The translations under genes were made by a program, and so were the position numbers. 9,586 bases of DNA, from contig JAEZUE010000036.1 of assembly GCA_023443455.1 (NCBI GenBank), positions 1-9,586 on the forward strand, written 5' to 3'. The notes below the pieces were generated by a model, which was not told where the DNA came from, did not search any database, and worked only from the letters and a program-made list of their open reading frames with translations. This DNA comes from Verrucomicrobiota bacterium. GTDB lineage: Bacteria > Verrucomicrobiota > Verrucomicrobiia > Opitutales > Opitutaceae. Shown one piece after another: positions 1 to 5,297 of the stretch (position 1 is the first letter of the stretch; each line of letters begins with the position of its first letter).

Positions 1-49
1 TCAGCTTGCCCCGGGCTGGGGCTGGTCTCTTCTCCGGTTTGTTTTTCAT
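1..49 (-). CDS. Possible N-terminal start of a gene leaving the window, perhaps topoisomerase IV subunit A
   Basis: On the minus strand an ATG at 49-47 opens a frame with no stop down to the left edge. Its 16 full codons read MKNKPEKRPAPARGKL, a charged, Pro/Ala-rich N-terminus. It lies 98 bp downstream of the ParE-type gene on the same strand, where a ParC/GyrA partner is often found. Nothing in these residues is diagnostic, and I see no Shine-Dalgarno sequence before the ATG. Both the gene and its identity are inferred from position and start-like composition. The rest of the gene is outside the window. Confidence 0.35.
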   Translation of the reverse strand, partial: MKNKPEKRPAPARGKL

Positions 50-147
50 CACCCGATTGCTAACGCGATCGGCAAACCCGAGGCCAGCTCCCGCCTCTTA
101 CCTCAATTCCTGTGGGACGGCTGTGGACCTACTTCCTGCCCCGCGCC

Positions 148-1995
148 TCAAACCTCGATCAAGTCCTTCTCGACGCGGAGATTCTCGATGATGAAGCCCT
201 GGCGGTTCGGCGTGTTCTTGCCCATGAAGAACGAGAGCAGGCCGTCGCTGTCGTGCAGGTTCGCCATCGACACCGGCTCGAGCCGGATGCCGTCGCCGAT
301 GAAGTCCTTGAACTCGCCGGGCGAGATCTCGCCGAGACCTTTGAAGCGCGTCATCTCCGGGTTCGCTCCGAGCTTCGCCATCGCCGCGCGTTTCTCCTCC
401 TCGGAGTAGCAATAGATGGTCTGCTTCTTGTTGCGCACGCGGAAGAGCGGCGTCTCCAGGATGTAGAGATGGCCGTTGCGGATCAGGTCCGGGAAATACT
501 GCAGGAAGAACGAGATCAGCAGCAGGCGGATGTGCATGCCGTCGACGTCGGCATCGGTCGCGATCACGACCTTGCCGTAGCGCAGGCCGTCCATGCCGTC
601 CTCGATGTTGAGGGCCGACTGCAGGAGGTGGAACTCCTCGTTCTCGTAGATGATCTTCTTGGACAGGCCGTAGGTGTTGAGCGGCTTGCCCTTGAGGGCG
701 AACACGGCCTGCGTGGCCACGTCGCGCGTGGCGGTGAGCGAGCCGGCGGCGCTGTCGCCCTCGACGATGAACAGCGTGCTGTCCTCGGAGCGCTTGTCGC
801 GGTCGCCGAGGTGGTAGCGGCAGTCGCGCAGCTTCTTGTTGTGCAGCGAGGCCTTCTTGGCCCGCTCGCGGGCGAGGCTGCGGATGCCGGCGAGGTCCTT
901 GCGCTCACGTTCGCTGGCCTGGATCTTGGCGTGGATCGCCGAGGCGGCGTCGGGGTTCTTGTGCAGCCAGGCGTCGAGCTTGTGCTGGAGGAACTGCCCG
1001 ATGAACTGCTTCACCGACGGCCCCTCGGGCCCGATGTCGGTCGAGCCGAGCTTGGTCTTGGTCTGCGACTCGAAGACCGGCTCCTGCACGCGTACCGAGA
1101 TCGCGGCGACGATCGACTGCCGGATGTCGGCCGCGTCATAGTCCTTCTTGAAATACATGCGGATGGTCTCGACCAACGCCTCGCGAAAGGCCTGCTGGTG
1201 CGTGCCGCCCATGGTGGTGTGCTGGCCGTTGACGAAGGAGAAGTACTCCTCGCCGTAGTGGGCCCCGTGGGTCATCGCGATCTCGATGTCCTCGCCCTCG
1301 AAGTGCGCGATCGGGTAGAGGATGTCGCCGCTGAGGTTCTTCTTCAGCAGGTCCTCGAGGCCGTTCTCCGACTTGAACGGCTTGCCGTTGAACACGAGCG
1401 TGAGCCCGCGGTTGAGGAAGGCGTACTTCCAGAGCAGGTCCTCGATGAACTCGGGGCGGAACTTGTACTCGGCGCCGAAGAGCGCGGGATCGGGCGTGAA
1501 CTCGATGATGGTGCCGTTGCGCTCGGTGCTCTTCGCGACGCGGTGGTCCTTCACCAGCTTGCCCTCGGCGAACTCGACGACCTTCGTCTCGCCGTCGCGC
1601 ACGGCCTGAGCGCGGTAGGTGAGCGCGAGCGCATTGACCGCCTTCTGGCCGACGCCGTTCAAGCCGACGGATTTCTGGAACGCCGCCGAGTCGTATTTCG
1701 CGCCGGTGTTGATGACGGAGACGCACTCGAGGAGTTTCCCCAGCGGGATGCCGCGGCCGAAGTCGCGCACGCGCACCGTGCGTTCGTCGAGCGTGATCTC
1801 GATCCGCTTGCCGAAGCCCATCGTGAACTCGTCGATCGAGTTGTCGATGGTCTCCTTGAGCAGCACGTAGATGCCGTCCTCGGCATGGGCGCCGTTGCCG
1901 AGCCGGCCGATGTACATGCCGGGACGCAGCCGGATGTGCTCGGTCGAGGAGAGGGTCTTGATGCTGGACTCGTTGTAGGCGGAAGCGGCAGCCAT
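148..1995 (-). CDS. parE: DNA topoisomerase IV subunit B / GyrB-type ATPase subunit
   Basis: This 615-aa protein is a complete type IIA topoisomerase B subunit, which binds ATP and supplies the Toprim metal site for DNA cleavage with its A-subunit partner. The GHKL ATPase comes first: LLKETIDNSIDE at about 45-56, DFGRGIP near 78-84 and GLNGVGQKAVNAL at 111-123. The transducer lysine loop is QTKTKLG at 311-317. The Toprim domain has LFIVEGDSAAGS near 408-419 and the acidic DADVDG at 481-486. The protein ends in the usual short tail after RFKGLGE (550-556). Length and wording resemble the ParE type of Bacteroidota and Verrucomicrobiota more than a long proteobacterial GyrB. I chose the ATG at 1995 because homology begins a few residues later (SSIKTLSSTEHIRLRPGMYIG). 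The frame stays open to an ATG at 2082, but that extension looks non-conserved. ParE versus GyrB cannot be settled without the partner gene and the genome's other copies. Confidence 0.93.
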   Translation of the reverse strand: MAAASAYNESSIKTLSSTEHIRLRPGMYIGRLGNGAHAEDGIYVLLKETIDNSIDEFTMGFGKRIEITLDERTVRVRDFGRGIPLGKLLECVSVINTGAKYDSAAFQKSVGLNGVGQKAVNALALTYRAQAVRDGETKVVEFAEGKLVKDHRVAKSTERNGTIIEFTPDPALFGAEYKFRPEFIEDLLWKYAFLNRGLTLVFNGKPFKSENGLEDLLKKNLSGDILYPIAHFEGEDIEIAMTHGAHYGEEYFSFVNGQHTTMGGTHQQAFREALVETIRMYFKKDYDAADIRQSIVAAISVRVQEPVFESQTKTKLGSTDIGPEGPSVKQFIGQFLQHKLDAWLHKNPDAASAIHAKIQASERERKDLAGIRSLARERAKKASLHNKKLRDCRYHLGDRDKRSEDSTLFIVEGDSAAGSLTATRDVATQAVFALKGKPLNTYGLSKKIIYENEEFHLLQSALNIEDGMDGLRYGKVVIATDADVDGMHIRLLLISFFLQYFPDLIRNGHLYILETPLFRVRNKKQTIYCYSEEEKRAAMAKLGANPEMTRFKGLGEISPGEFKDFIGDGIRLEPVSMANLHDSDGLLSFFMGKNTPNRQGFIIENLRVEKDLIEV

Positions 1996-2135
1996 GGGCG
2001 GAAAGTGGAATGGAAAATGAAGAAGTCCTGGGACGCGAAGTCCCTCGGACAAAACGACGGCCGACAAAGTGCCAGCCACCAAGCAGCGCCAAGGCTAGCC
2101 CCTCACTCCGAGACGCAAGCTTCGAGTGCGGGCAA

Positions 2136-2234
2136 AACGTGGGGCGGCGCTTCAGCCCGCGTCGGCTGGTGCGATTCGCGGGCCCCTTGCGAGCGCTTCA
2201 TCGAACATTGCGCTCTGAAGGGACGCACCACGGT
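2136..2234. repeat. REP/MITE-like palindromic repeat in the parE upstream region
   Basis: Two 25-bp arms, 2136-2160 and 2210-2234, are inverted copies of each other with 19 of 25 positions pairing. They share the core GTGG.GCG.C.CTTCAG. The 49-bp interior also contains GCCCGC/GCGGGC and GAGCGC/GCGCTC short palindromes. The arm core resembles GGGCGG..CTTCAGCCCGC repeats that I recall as frequent between genes in Opitutaceae. No second copy is in this window. It sits between the parE start and the left edge of the larB-repeat array and contains no credible gene. Confidence 0.5.
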
Positions 2235-2251
2235 TCAGACGGTGCTCACCG

Positions 2252-2368
2252 CAGCCGGTTGATCGTCCCGGCGGCGAAGCCGGCGCCGAAACCGCTTCCA
2301 TGTCCCCGGCCGCCACGCCGGGGCCGCAAGAAACGCGAGGTTGAAACCGGTCCGGGCCGCCGCACAGT
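2252..2368. repeat. larB 3'-end repeat copy A plus cassette leader, upstream of hicB
   Basis: The segment 2252-2326 is a degraded copy of the last ~75 bp of larB (4326-4400). Roughly 15-20 positions differ and one base is missing. On the minus strand the end still reads GFGAGFAAGTINRLR followed by TGA, which matches the LarB C-terminus GFGAGYAASTINRLA. Upstream of that point the single-base loss throws the reading out of frame. The following ~45 bp (about 2327-2368) are absent from larB but match the leader after repeat B, with shared blocks such as GAAACC and CGCACA. The hicB ATG follows 6 bp later, so this segment must also hold the hicBA promoter. I cannot identify a convincing -10/-35 pair. 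Confidence 0.82.
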
Positions 2369-2374
2369 GCGGGC

Positions 2375-2587
2375 ATGAGCGAAATCATCTTCAACGTGCG
2401 TGAGGACGAGGTCGACGGCGGTTATACGGCGTCCGCGTTGGGCGTGGGCATCCATACCGAGGCCGACACCCTTGAACAACTGCGCGCGAACGTGAAGGAA
2501 GCCGTCGACTGCTATTTCGACGAGGCGATGGAGGCCCCGAAAGTGATTCGGCTGCACTTTGTCCGCGACGAGATTCTGGCACGATGA
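2375..2587 (+). CDS. hicB: HicB-family antitoxin (short form)
   Basis: This 70-aa protein has the HicB partial RNase H-like fold pattern: a strand-rich N-terminus (EIIFNVREDEVDGGYTASA), then GVGIHTEADTLEQLRANV leading into the helix KEAVDCYFDE. It ends shortly afterwards, so it lacks the C-terminal HTH or ribbon-helix-helix DNA-binding domain of longer HicB proteins. By family role it binds and neutralises the neighbouring HicA mRNA interferase. The hicA start codon overlaps its stop (ATGA at 2584-2587), which implies translational coupling. The antitoxin-first order is common for this short subfamily. The ATG at 2375 has no clear Shine-Dalgarno sequence. It lies directly after the shared cassette leader, which marks hicB as the first gene of the cargo. 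Without its own DNA-binding domain, autoregulation by HicB alone is uncertain. Confidence 0.83.
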   Translation: MSEIIFNVREDEVDGGYTASALGVGIHTEADTLEQLRANVKEAVDCYFDEAMEAPKVIRLHFVRDEILAR

Positions 2588-2826
2588 AACTGCCGCGCGA
2601 CGTCTCCGGTCCTCAGCTGATCAGAGCGTCGCAGGCACTCGGTTACGTTGCCGGTCGGCCGCGCGGCTCACACGTTCGTGTGACGACCCAGCAAGGGGGC
2701 GAACACCACGAGGTCATCCCCAACCATGACCCGATCAAGATCGGCACCCTTGCCAGCATCCTGCGAAGCGTCGCAGCCCACCACCGCCTCACCGTCGAGG
2801 AAGTGATCGCCAAACTCGAGCTGTAG
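2584..2826 (+). CDS. hicA: HicA-family mRNA interferase toxin
   Basis: This 80-aa protein has the HicA double-stranded RNA-binding-like fold. It opens with MKLPRDVSGPQLIRA, a typical HicA N-terminus. GRPRGSH follows at about 24-30, with the expected catalytic histidine at residue 30. The last conserved block is VIPNHDPIKIGTLASIL at about 44-60, followed by a final helix (TVEEVIAKLEL). Family members cleave mRNA and slow growth when free of HicB. All the residues I would expect are present, so the toxin looks intact. It overlaps hicB by 4 bp. The 3' end matters for the array: its last ~35 bp recur at 4213-4247 at the end of the second module. The region after the stop, 2827-2899, is a short non-coding tail leading into repeat B. 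Confidence 0.9.
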   Translation: MKLPRDVSGPQLIRASQALGYVAGRPRGSHVRVTTQQGGEHHEVIPNHDPIKIGTLASILRSVAAHHRLTVEEVIAKLEL

Positions 2827-2899
2827 TCGGGGGCGCCTCCGTCGGAATGCCCCGGGAAAAACCTCACGGTTTCCGCTACCCCGCAACGCCGCCCTACCC

Positions 2900-3019
2900 C
2901 AGCCGATTGATCGTGTTGGCGGCGTAGCCGGCGCCGAAACCGTTGTCGATGTTCACCACCGTCACGCCGGGGCCCAAGAAGGAACGCGGAGTCGAAACCT
3001 ATCCGCGACGTCGCACATT
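2900..3019. repeat. larB 3'-end repeat copy B plus cassette leader
   Basis: The stretch 2900-2974 matches the true larB end (4326-4400) at 71 of 75 positions, an offset of 1426 bp. Read on the minus strand it encodes PGVTVVNIDNGFGAGYAA, then NTINRLG and a TAG stop. It is therefore an in-frame copy of the LarB C-terminus, cut off just after the codon for the catalytic cysteine. The match to larB stops there. A further ~45 bp (2975-3019) instead resembles the leader after repeat A, with shared AAGAA, AACGCG, GAAACC and CGCACA blocks. The next gene starts 82 bp further on. It is a direct repeat, in the same orientation as larB. Confidence 0.9.
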
Positions 3020-3100
3020 CACGCGACGCAACCGGCAACCTCCGCGACAGCGTTCGGCGGTTCCCATTGCATCCGATCATGGGCCGCTTACGTTCGGGCC

Positions 3101-3376
3101 GTGGTGACGACGGACCTCAGTCGCTATTTCGCGAAGATCGGCCGGGAAGGCGGCCGAAAAAGTCGCCGCGTACTCACGCCCCAGCAGGCACGGCAGATGG
3201 TGGCGGTGCGTCTCGCCCGCCAGGCGTTCCACAAGTACCGGACCCAGTGCTTCTGGTCGCACAAGGATGTGACGATCACTTTGGCAAACGTCCTGTGGGT
3301 GGCCGACCAACTCGGCCGCAACGGGGACCGGGGCGCCTGGCAACAAGCCGCGAAAATCCGAGCGCTATGCCGCTAA
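3101..3376 (+). CDS. Small basic protein, putative antitoxin partner of the nucleotidyltransferase
   Basis: This 91-aa protein begins at a GTG (3101, or 3104 one codon later). Its body reads DLSRYFAKIGREGGRKSRR, then LTPQQARQMVAVRLARQAF, then QCFWSHKDVTIT and a helical end. I do not recognise a named domain. I recall uncharacterised proteins of this build (YFA.IG..GG.KSRR, QCFWS) beside AbiEii-type genes, but cannot verify that here. The gly/arg/lys-rich patch at about 11-23 could bind nucleic acid. The stop overlaps the next ATG by 10 bp (3367-3376), so the two genes are probably co-translated. An antitoxin role is inferred from size, order and overlap. It is clearly not the larger winged-helix AbiEi antitoxin. 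No good ribosome binding site precedes the GTG. Confidence 0.72.
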   Translation: MVTTDLSRYFAKIGREGGRKSRRVLTPQQARQMVAVRLARQAFHKYRTQCFWSHKDVTITLANVLWVADQLGRNGDRGAWQQAAKIRALCR

Positions 3377-4227
3377 CCGACCTTCAGCTCGCGGTTGCCC
3401 GCCTGCTCGCCGGCAACCGCACCCCCGCAAGCCATTTGGCCGGAGGGGCTGCCATCCATCTCGCCGAGGACAGTCTGCGCCTGAGCAACGACCTCGACTA
3501 TTTCCACGACGAGCAACGCCTGGTGGCGGAGTCGTTTGCACGGGACCAGGCAACGCTCGCGAAAGCCGGTTTCAACCTCGACGTGATCCTCAGCCAACCC
3601 GGTTTCGTTCGCGCGATCGTCGGGCGTGAACACGAGAGCACGAAAATCGAATGGGCGGTGGACTCCGCGTGGCGTTTCTTTCCGGCCATCGAGGATCCTG
3701 TGGTCGGTTACCGCCTACACCCGATCGATCTGTCGGTGAACAAGGTATTGGCTTTGGCCGGTCGGGACGAACCGCGAGACTTCCTGGATGCAATCTACGT
3801 GCATCAGCACCATCTCCCGCTCGGAGCACTGTGCTGGGCGGCCGTGGGCAAAGACCCCGGCTACAACCCGGAGATGCTGATCGAAATGCTGGCCCGGAAA
3901 GGGCGCTATCGTCCCGAAGATTTCGCGGAACTGCGATTGGTGAAACCGCCCGTTCTGGGCGAACTCAAGCGGGTGTGGTTGGCGGCAATCGACGAAGCGC
4001 GGGCTCTCGTGCGCTCGCTCCCGGCGGAAGACGCGGGATGCCTGTATTTCAATCCGGCGAGAGGGAGATTCGTGGCGCCGGCCGGAGACCTCGACCAACT
4101 CGACCGCCATCGGGGAAGCCGGGGGGGCATCATACCTGTCATCGGCGAGCAACCGATGCTTTCGGAAGATGCCGCATCCCGGCACATCCTCGCCGAAAGC
4201 TACGGAAAGCCGCCGCCGAACAATTGA
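3367..4227 (+). CDS. AbiEii/AbiGii-type nucleotidyltransferase toxin
   Basis: This 286-aa protein belongs to the nucleotidyltransferase-like AbiEii (MenT-type) family. Family members transfer nucleotides to RNA or bind GTP, and act as toxins in abortive infection or toxin-antitoxin pairs. The N-terminal core has LAGGAAIHL at about 24-32 and RLSNDLDYF at 38-46, giving the GG and D-x-D metal site (D42, D44). The second family motif is DLSVNKVLALAGRDEPRDFLDA at about 121-142, split here as K126, R133 and RD 137-138, D141. A less conserved helical C-terminus follows. The ATG at 3367 overlaps the upstream small gene; the frame is open farther upstream, but that part is antitoxin sequence read out of frame. 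The stop at 4225-4227 falls inside a stretch related to the hicA 3' end, so the last few codons (about PPNN) may be fusion-derived. All core residues are present, so the enzyme looks intact. Confidence 0.87.
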   Translation: MPLTDLQLAVARLLAGNRTPASHLAGGAAIHLAEDSLRLSNDLDYFHDEQRLVAESFARDQATLAKAGFNLDVILSQPGFVRAIVGREHESTKIEWAVDSAWRFFPAIEDPVVGYRLHPIDLSVNKVLALAGRDEPRDFLDAIYVHQHHLPLGALCWAAVGKDPGYNPEMLIEMLARKGRYRPEDFAELRLVKPPVLGELKRVWLAAIDEARALVRSLPAEDAGCLYFNPARGRFVAPAGDLDQLDRHRGSRGGIIPVIGEQPMLSEDAASRHILAESYGKPPPNN

Positions 4228-4247
4228 TCGCCGAACTCAATCTGTAG
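4213..4247 (+). pseudogene. Remnant of a hicA 3' end after the nucleotidyltransferase gene
   Basis: These 35 bp align with the last 35 bp of the intact hicA (2792-2826) at about 27 of 35 positions, including GATCGCC, AACTC and CTGTAG. Translated in the hicA frame they read AAEQLIAELNL and stop, against TVEEVIAKLEL and stop in HicA. The nucleotidyltransferase stop codon (TGA, 4225-4227) lies inside this remnant in a different frame. The simplest reading is that this position once held a second hicBA copy, most of which was replaced by the present two-gene module. Short length limits certainty, but the position, directly before a matching tail and a larB repeat, supports it. Confidence 0.62.
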
Positions 4248-4325
4248 TTGAAGAACCCCTTCGGTGGTTTGCGACGACAGAAACTCACGGGGCTCGCCAC
4301 TCCGAAATGTCCCGCCCCTTCACGC
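4248..4325. repeat. Cassette tail between cargo and the larB repeat
   Basis: This 78-bp non-coding tail resembles the 73-bp tail after hicA (2827-2899). Both run from the TAG stop to the CAGCC that opens a larB repeat. Both carry AAA-CTCACGG followed by a CCGC/TCGCCAC and CCGCCC stretch at the same relative places. The similarity is visible but imperfect and uneven. It covers the last codons of larB (stop at 4322-4320). I see no strong terminator hairpin, although two convergent genes end here. Confidence 0.5.
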
Positions 4326-5072
4326 CAGCCGGTTGATCGTGCTGGCGGCGTAGCCGGCGCCGAAACCGTTGTCGATGTTCACCACCGTCACACCGGGGGC
4401 GCAGCTGTTGAGCATCGCCAGCAGCGCCGCGATGCCGCCGAAACTCGCGCCGTAGCCGACACTCGTGGGCACGGCAATGATGGGTTTGTCGACCAGGCCG
4501 CCGAGCACGCTGGGCAGCGCGCCCTCCATGCCGGCCACGGCGATGATCGCCCGGGCGTTGCGCACCTGCTCCAACCGGCCGAGCAGCCGGTGCAGACCGG
4601 CCACCCCGACATCGAACACCCGTTCGACCCGGTTTCCGAAAACTTCCGCCGTGATCGCGGCCTCCTCGGCCACGGGAAGATCGGAAGTGCCGGCGGCGAC
4701 GACCGCAATGTAGTTGGCCGGCGGGCTCGCCGGCGCCACCGGGCGGCGCACGATGGTGCGCGAAATCGGGTCGTGCAGGAGCGCCGGGGAGAGGCTGCTG
4801 ACCGCATCCCAGTGCGTGGGCTCGACGCGCGTGGCAAGGATGGCGTTGGGGCCCTCCAACATGTGCGCGAGAATGCCGCGGACCTGCGCCGGGGTCTTGC
4901 CGGCGCAGTAGATCACCTCGGGATGGCCGGTGCGCAGCGCGCGGTGGTTGTCGATGAGGGCGTACCCGAGATCACCTGACGGAAAGTCCTTCAGCTCCGC
5001 CAACGCGGCATCGAGGTCGGTGGCGCCGGAGCGATAGCTGTCGAGGATGCGGACAAGGGTTTCGCGGTTCAT
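4320..5072 (-). CDS. larB: LarB, nicotinic acid adenine dinucleotide carboxylase/hydrolase
   Basis: This 250-aa cytoplasmic enzyme starts nickel-pincer nucleotide synthesis. It carboxylates the nicotinate ring of NaAD and releases AMP, giving the biscarboxylated mononucleotide passed to LarE. The C-terminal half is the PurE-like domain: AAGTSDLPVAEEA at about 126-138, AVAGMEGALPSVLGGL at 178-193 and PTSVGYGASFGGIAALLAML at 202-221. E183 and C224 (in NSCAPG) match the positions of Glu180 and the covalent Cys221 of the Lactiplantibacillus plantarum enzyme, by my recollection of that work. The N-terminal ~120 residues are the family's helical domain. Length is normal and the gene looks intact. 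It is the last lar gene, separated from larC by a 225-bp gap holding a MITE-like repeat. Its 3' end is the source of the array repeats. No clear ribosome binding site precedes the ATG. Confidence 0.95.
   Translation of the reverse strand: MNRETLVRILDSYRSGATDLDAALAELKDFPSGDLGYALIDNHRALRTGHPEVIYCAGKTPAQVRGILAHMLEGPNAILATRVEPTHWDAVSSLSPALLHDPISRTIVRRPVAPASPPANYIAVVAAGTSDLPVAEEAAITAEVFGNRVERVFDVGVAGLHRLLGRLEQVRNARAIIAVAGMEGALPSVLGGLVDKPIIAVPTSVGYGASFGGIAALLAMLNSCAPGVTVVNIDNGFGAGYAASTINRLA
4326..4400. repeat. larB: larB 3'-end repeat copy C (the native gene end)
   Basis: This is the parent sequence of copies A (2252-2326) and B (2900-2974). It encodes LarB residues 225-249. The shared stretch begins immediately after the codon for C224, the predicted catalytic cysteine, and stops one codon short of the stop codon. 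With N units there are N+1 copies (two cargo modules, three repeats), the arithmetic expected of site-specific insertion at this point. Confidence 0.85.
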
Positions 5073-5135
5073 TGGGCGGAGGCTCGGAGGGATGACAGAG
5101 GGGAACTATGGACGCAGGGCGGAAGCGACAAACCG

Positions 5136-5287
5136 ATCACAGAGGCCACTGAGGCGGAGGAGGGCACGGAGTGTCAGAGGTTTGCCTTGGAAATCCAGAG
5201 TATGAAGCGGGAGTTTGCACGGCGACTCGGATGGAAGGGAGAGAAGGGCTGCTCTGTGTTCTCCTCCGTTCTCTGTGCTCTCTGTGT
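5136..5287. mobile_element. MITE-like inverted-repeat element between larC and larB
   Basis: The left arm, 5136-5171 (starting ATCACAGAGGCC), pairs with the right arm, 5252-5287 (ending CTCTCTGTGT), as an imperfect 36-bp terminal inverted repeat. They agree at about three quarters of positions, with CTCCTCCG as a shared core on one strand. The 80-bp interior has no gene. CACAGAG/CTCTGTG-rich inverted repeats like this are widespread between genes in environmental bacteria such as Acidobacteriota, Planctomycetota and Verrucomicrobiota, by recollection. Here it lies within the lar operon, 10 bp after the larC stop codon. It is non-autonomous, and no target-site duplication is obvious. Confidence 0.6.
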
Positions 5288-5297
5288 CCAATCCGGA

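Noticed and set aside
112..2262. A 716-codon open frame on the plus strand
   Set aside because: It is antisense to the well-supported parE gene, and its translation is low-complexity Glu/Leu/Val/Arg/Asp-rich. High G+C commonly produces such mirror frames.
2246..2557. A minus-strand frame of 103 codons over hicB
   Set aside because: Its C-terminus (GFGAGFAAGTINRLR) is the larB repeat copy A, so it is a by-product of the repeat. The rest is antisense to hicB.
3067..3366. Upstream extension of the nucleotidyltransferase by 100 codons
   Set aside because: The extension overlaps the 91-aa gene in another frame and lacks conserved residues. The family N-terminus starts at the ATG at 3367.
2900..4400. 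CRISPR array interpretation of the repeats
   Set aside because: Only three repeats of ~75 bp, spaced 0.6-1.4 kb apart with genes between them and matching a protein-coding gene end. No short spacers.
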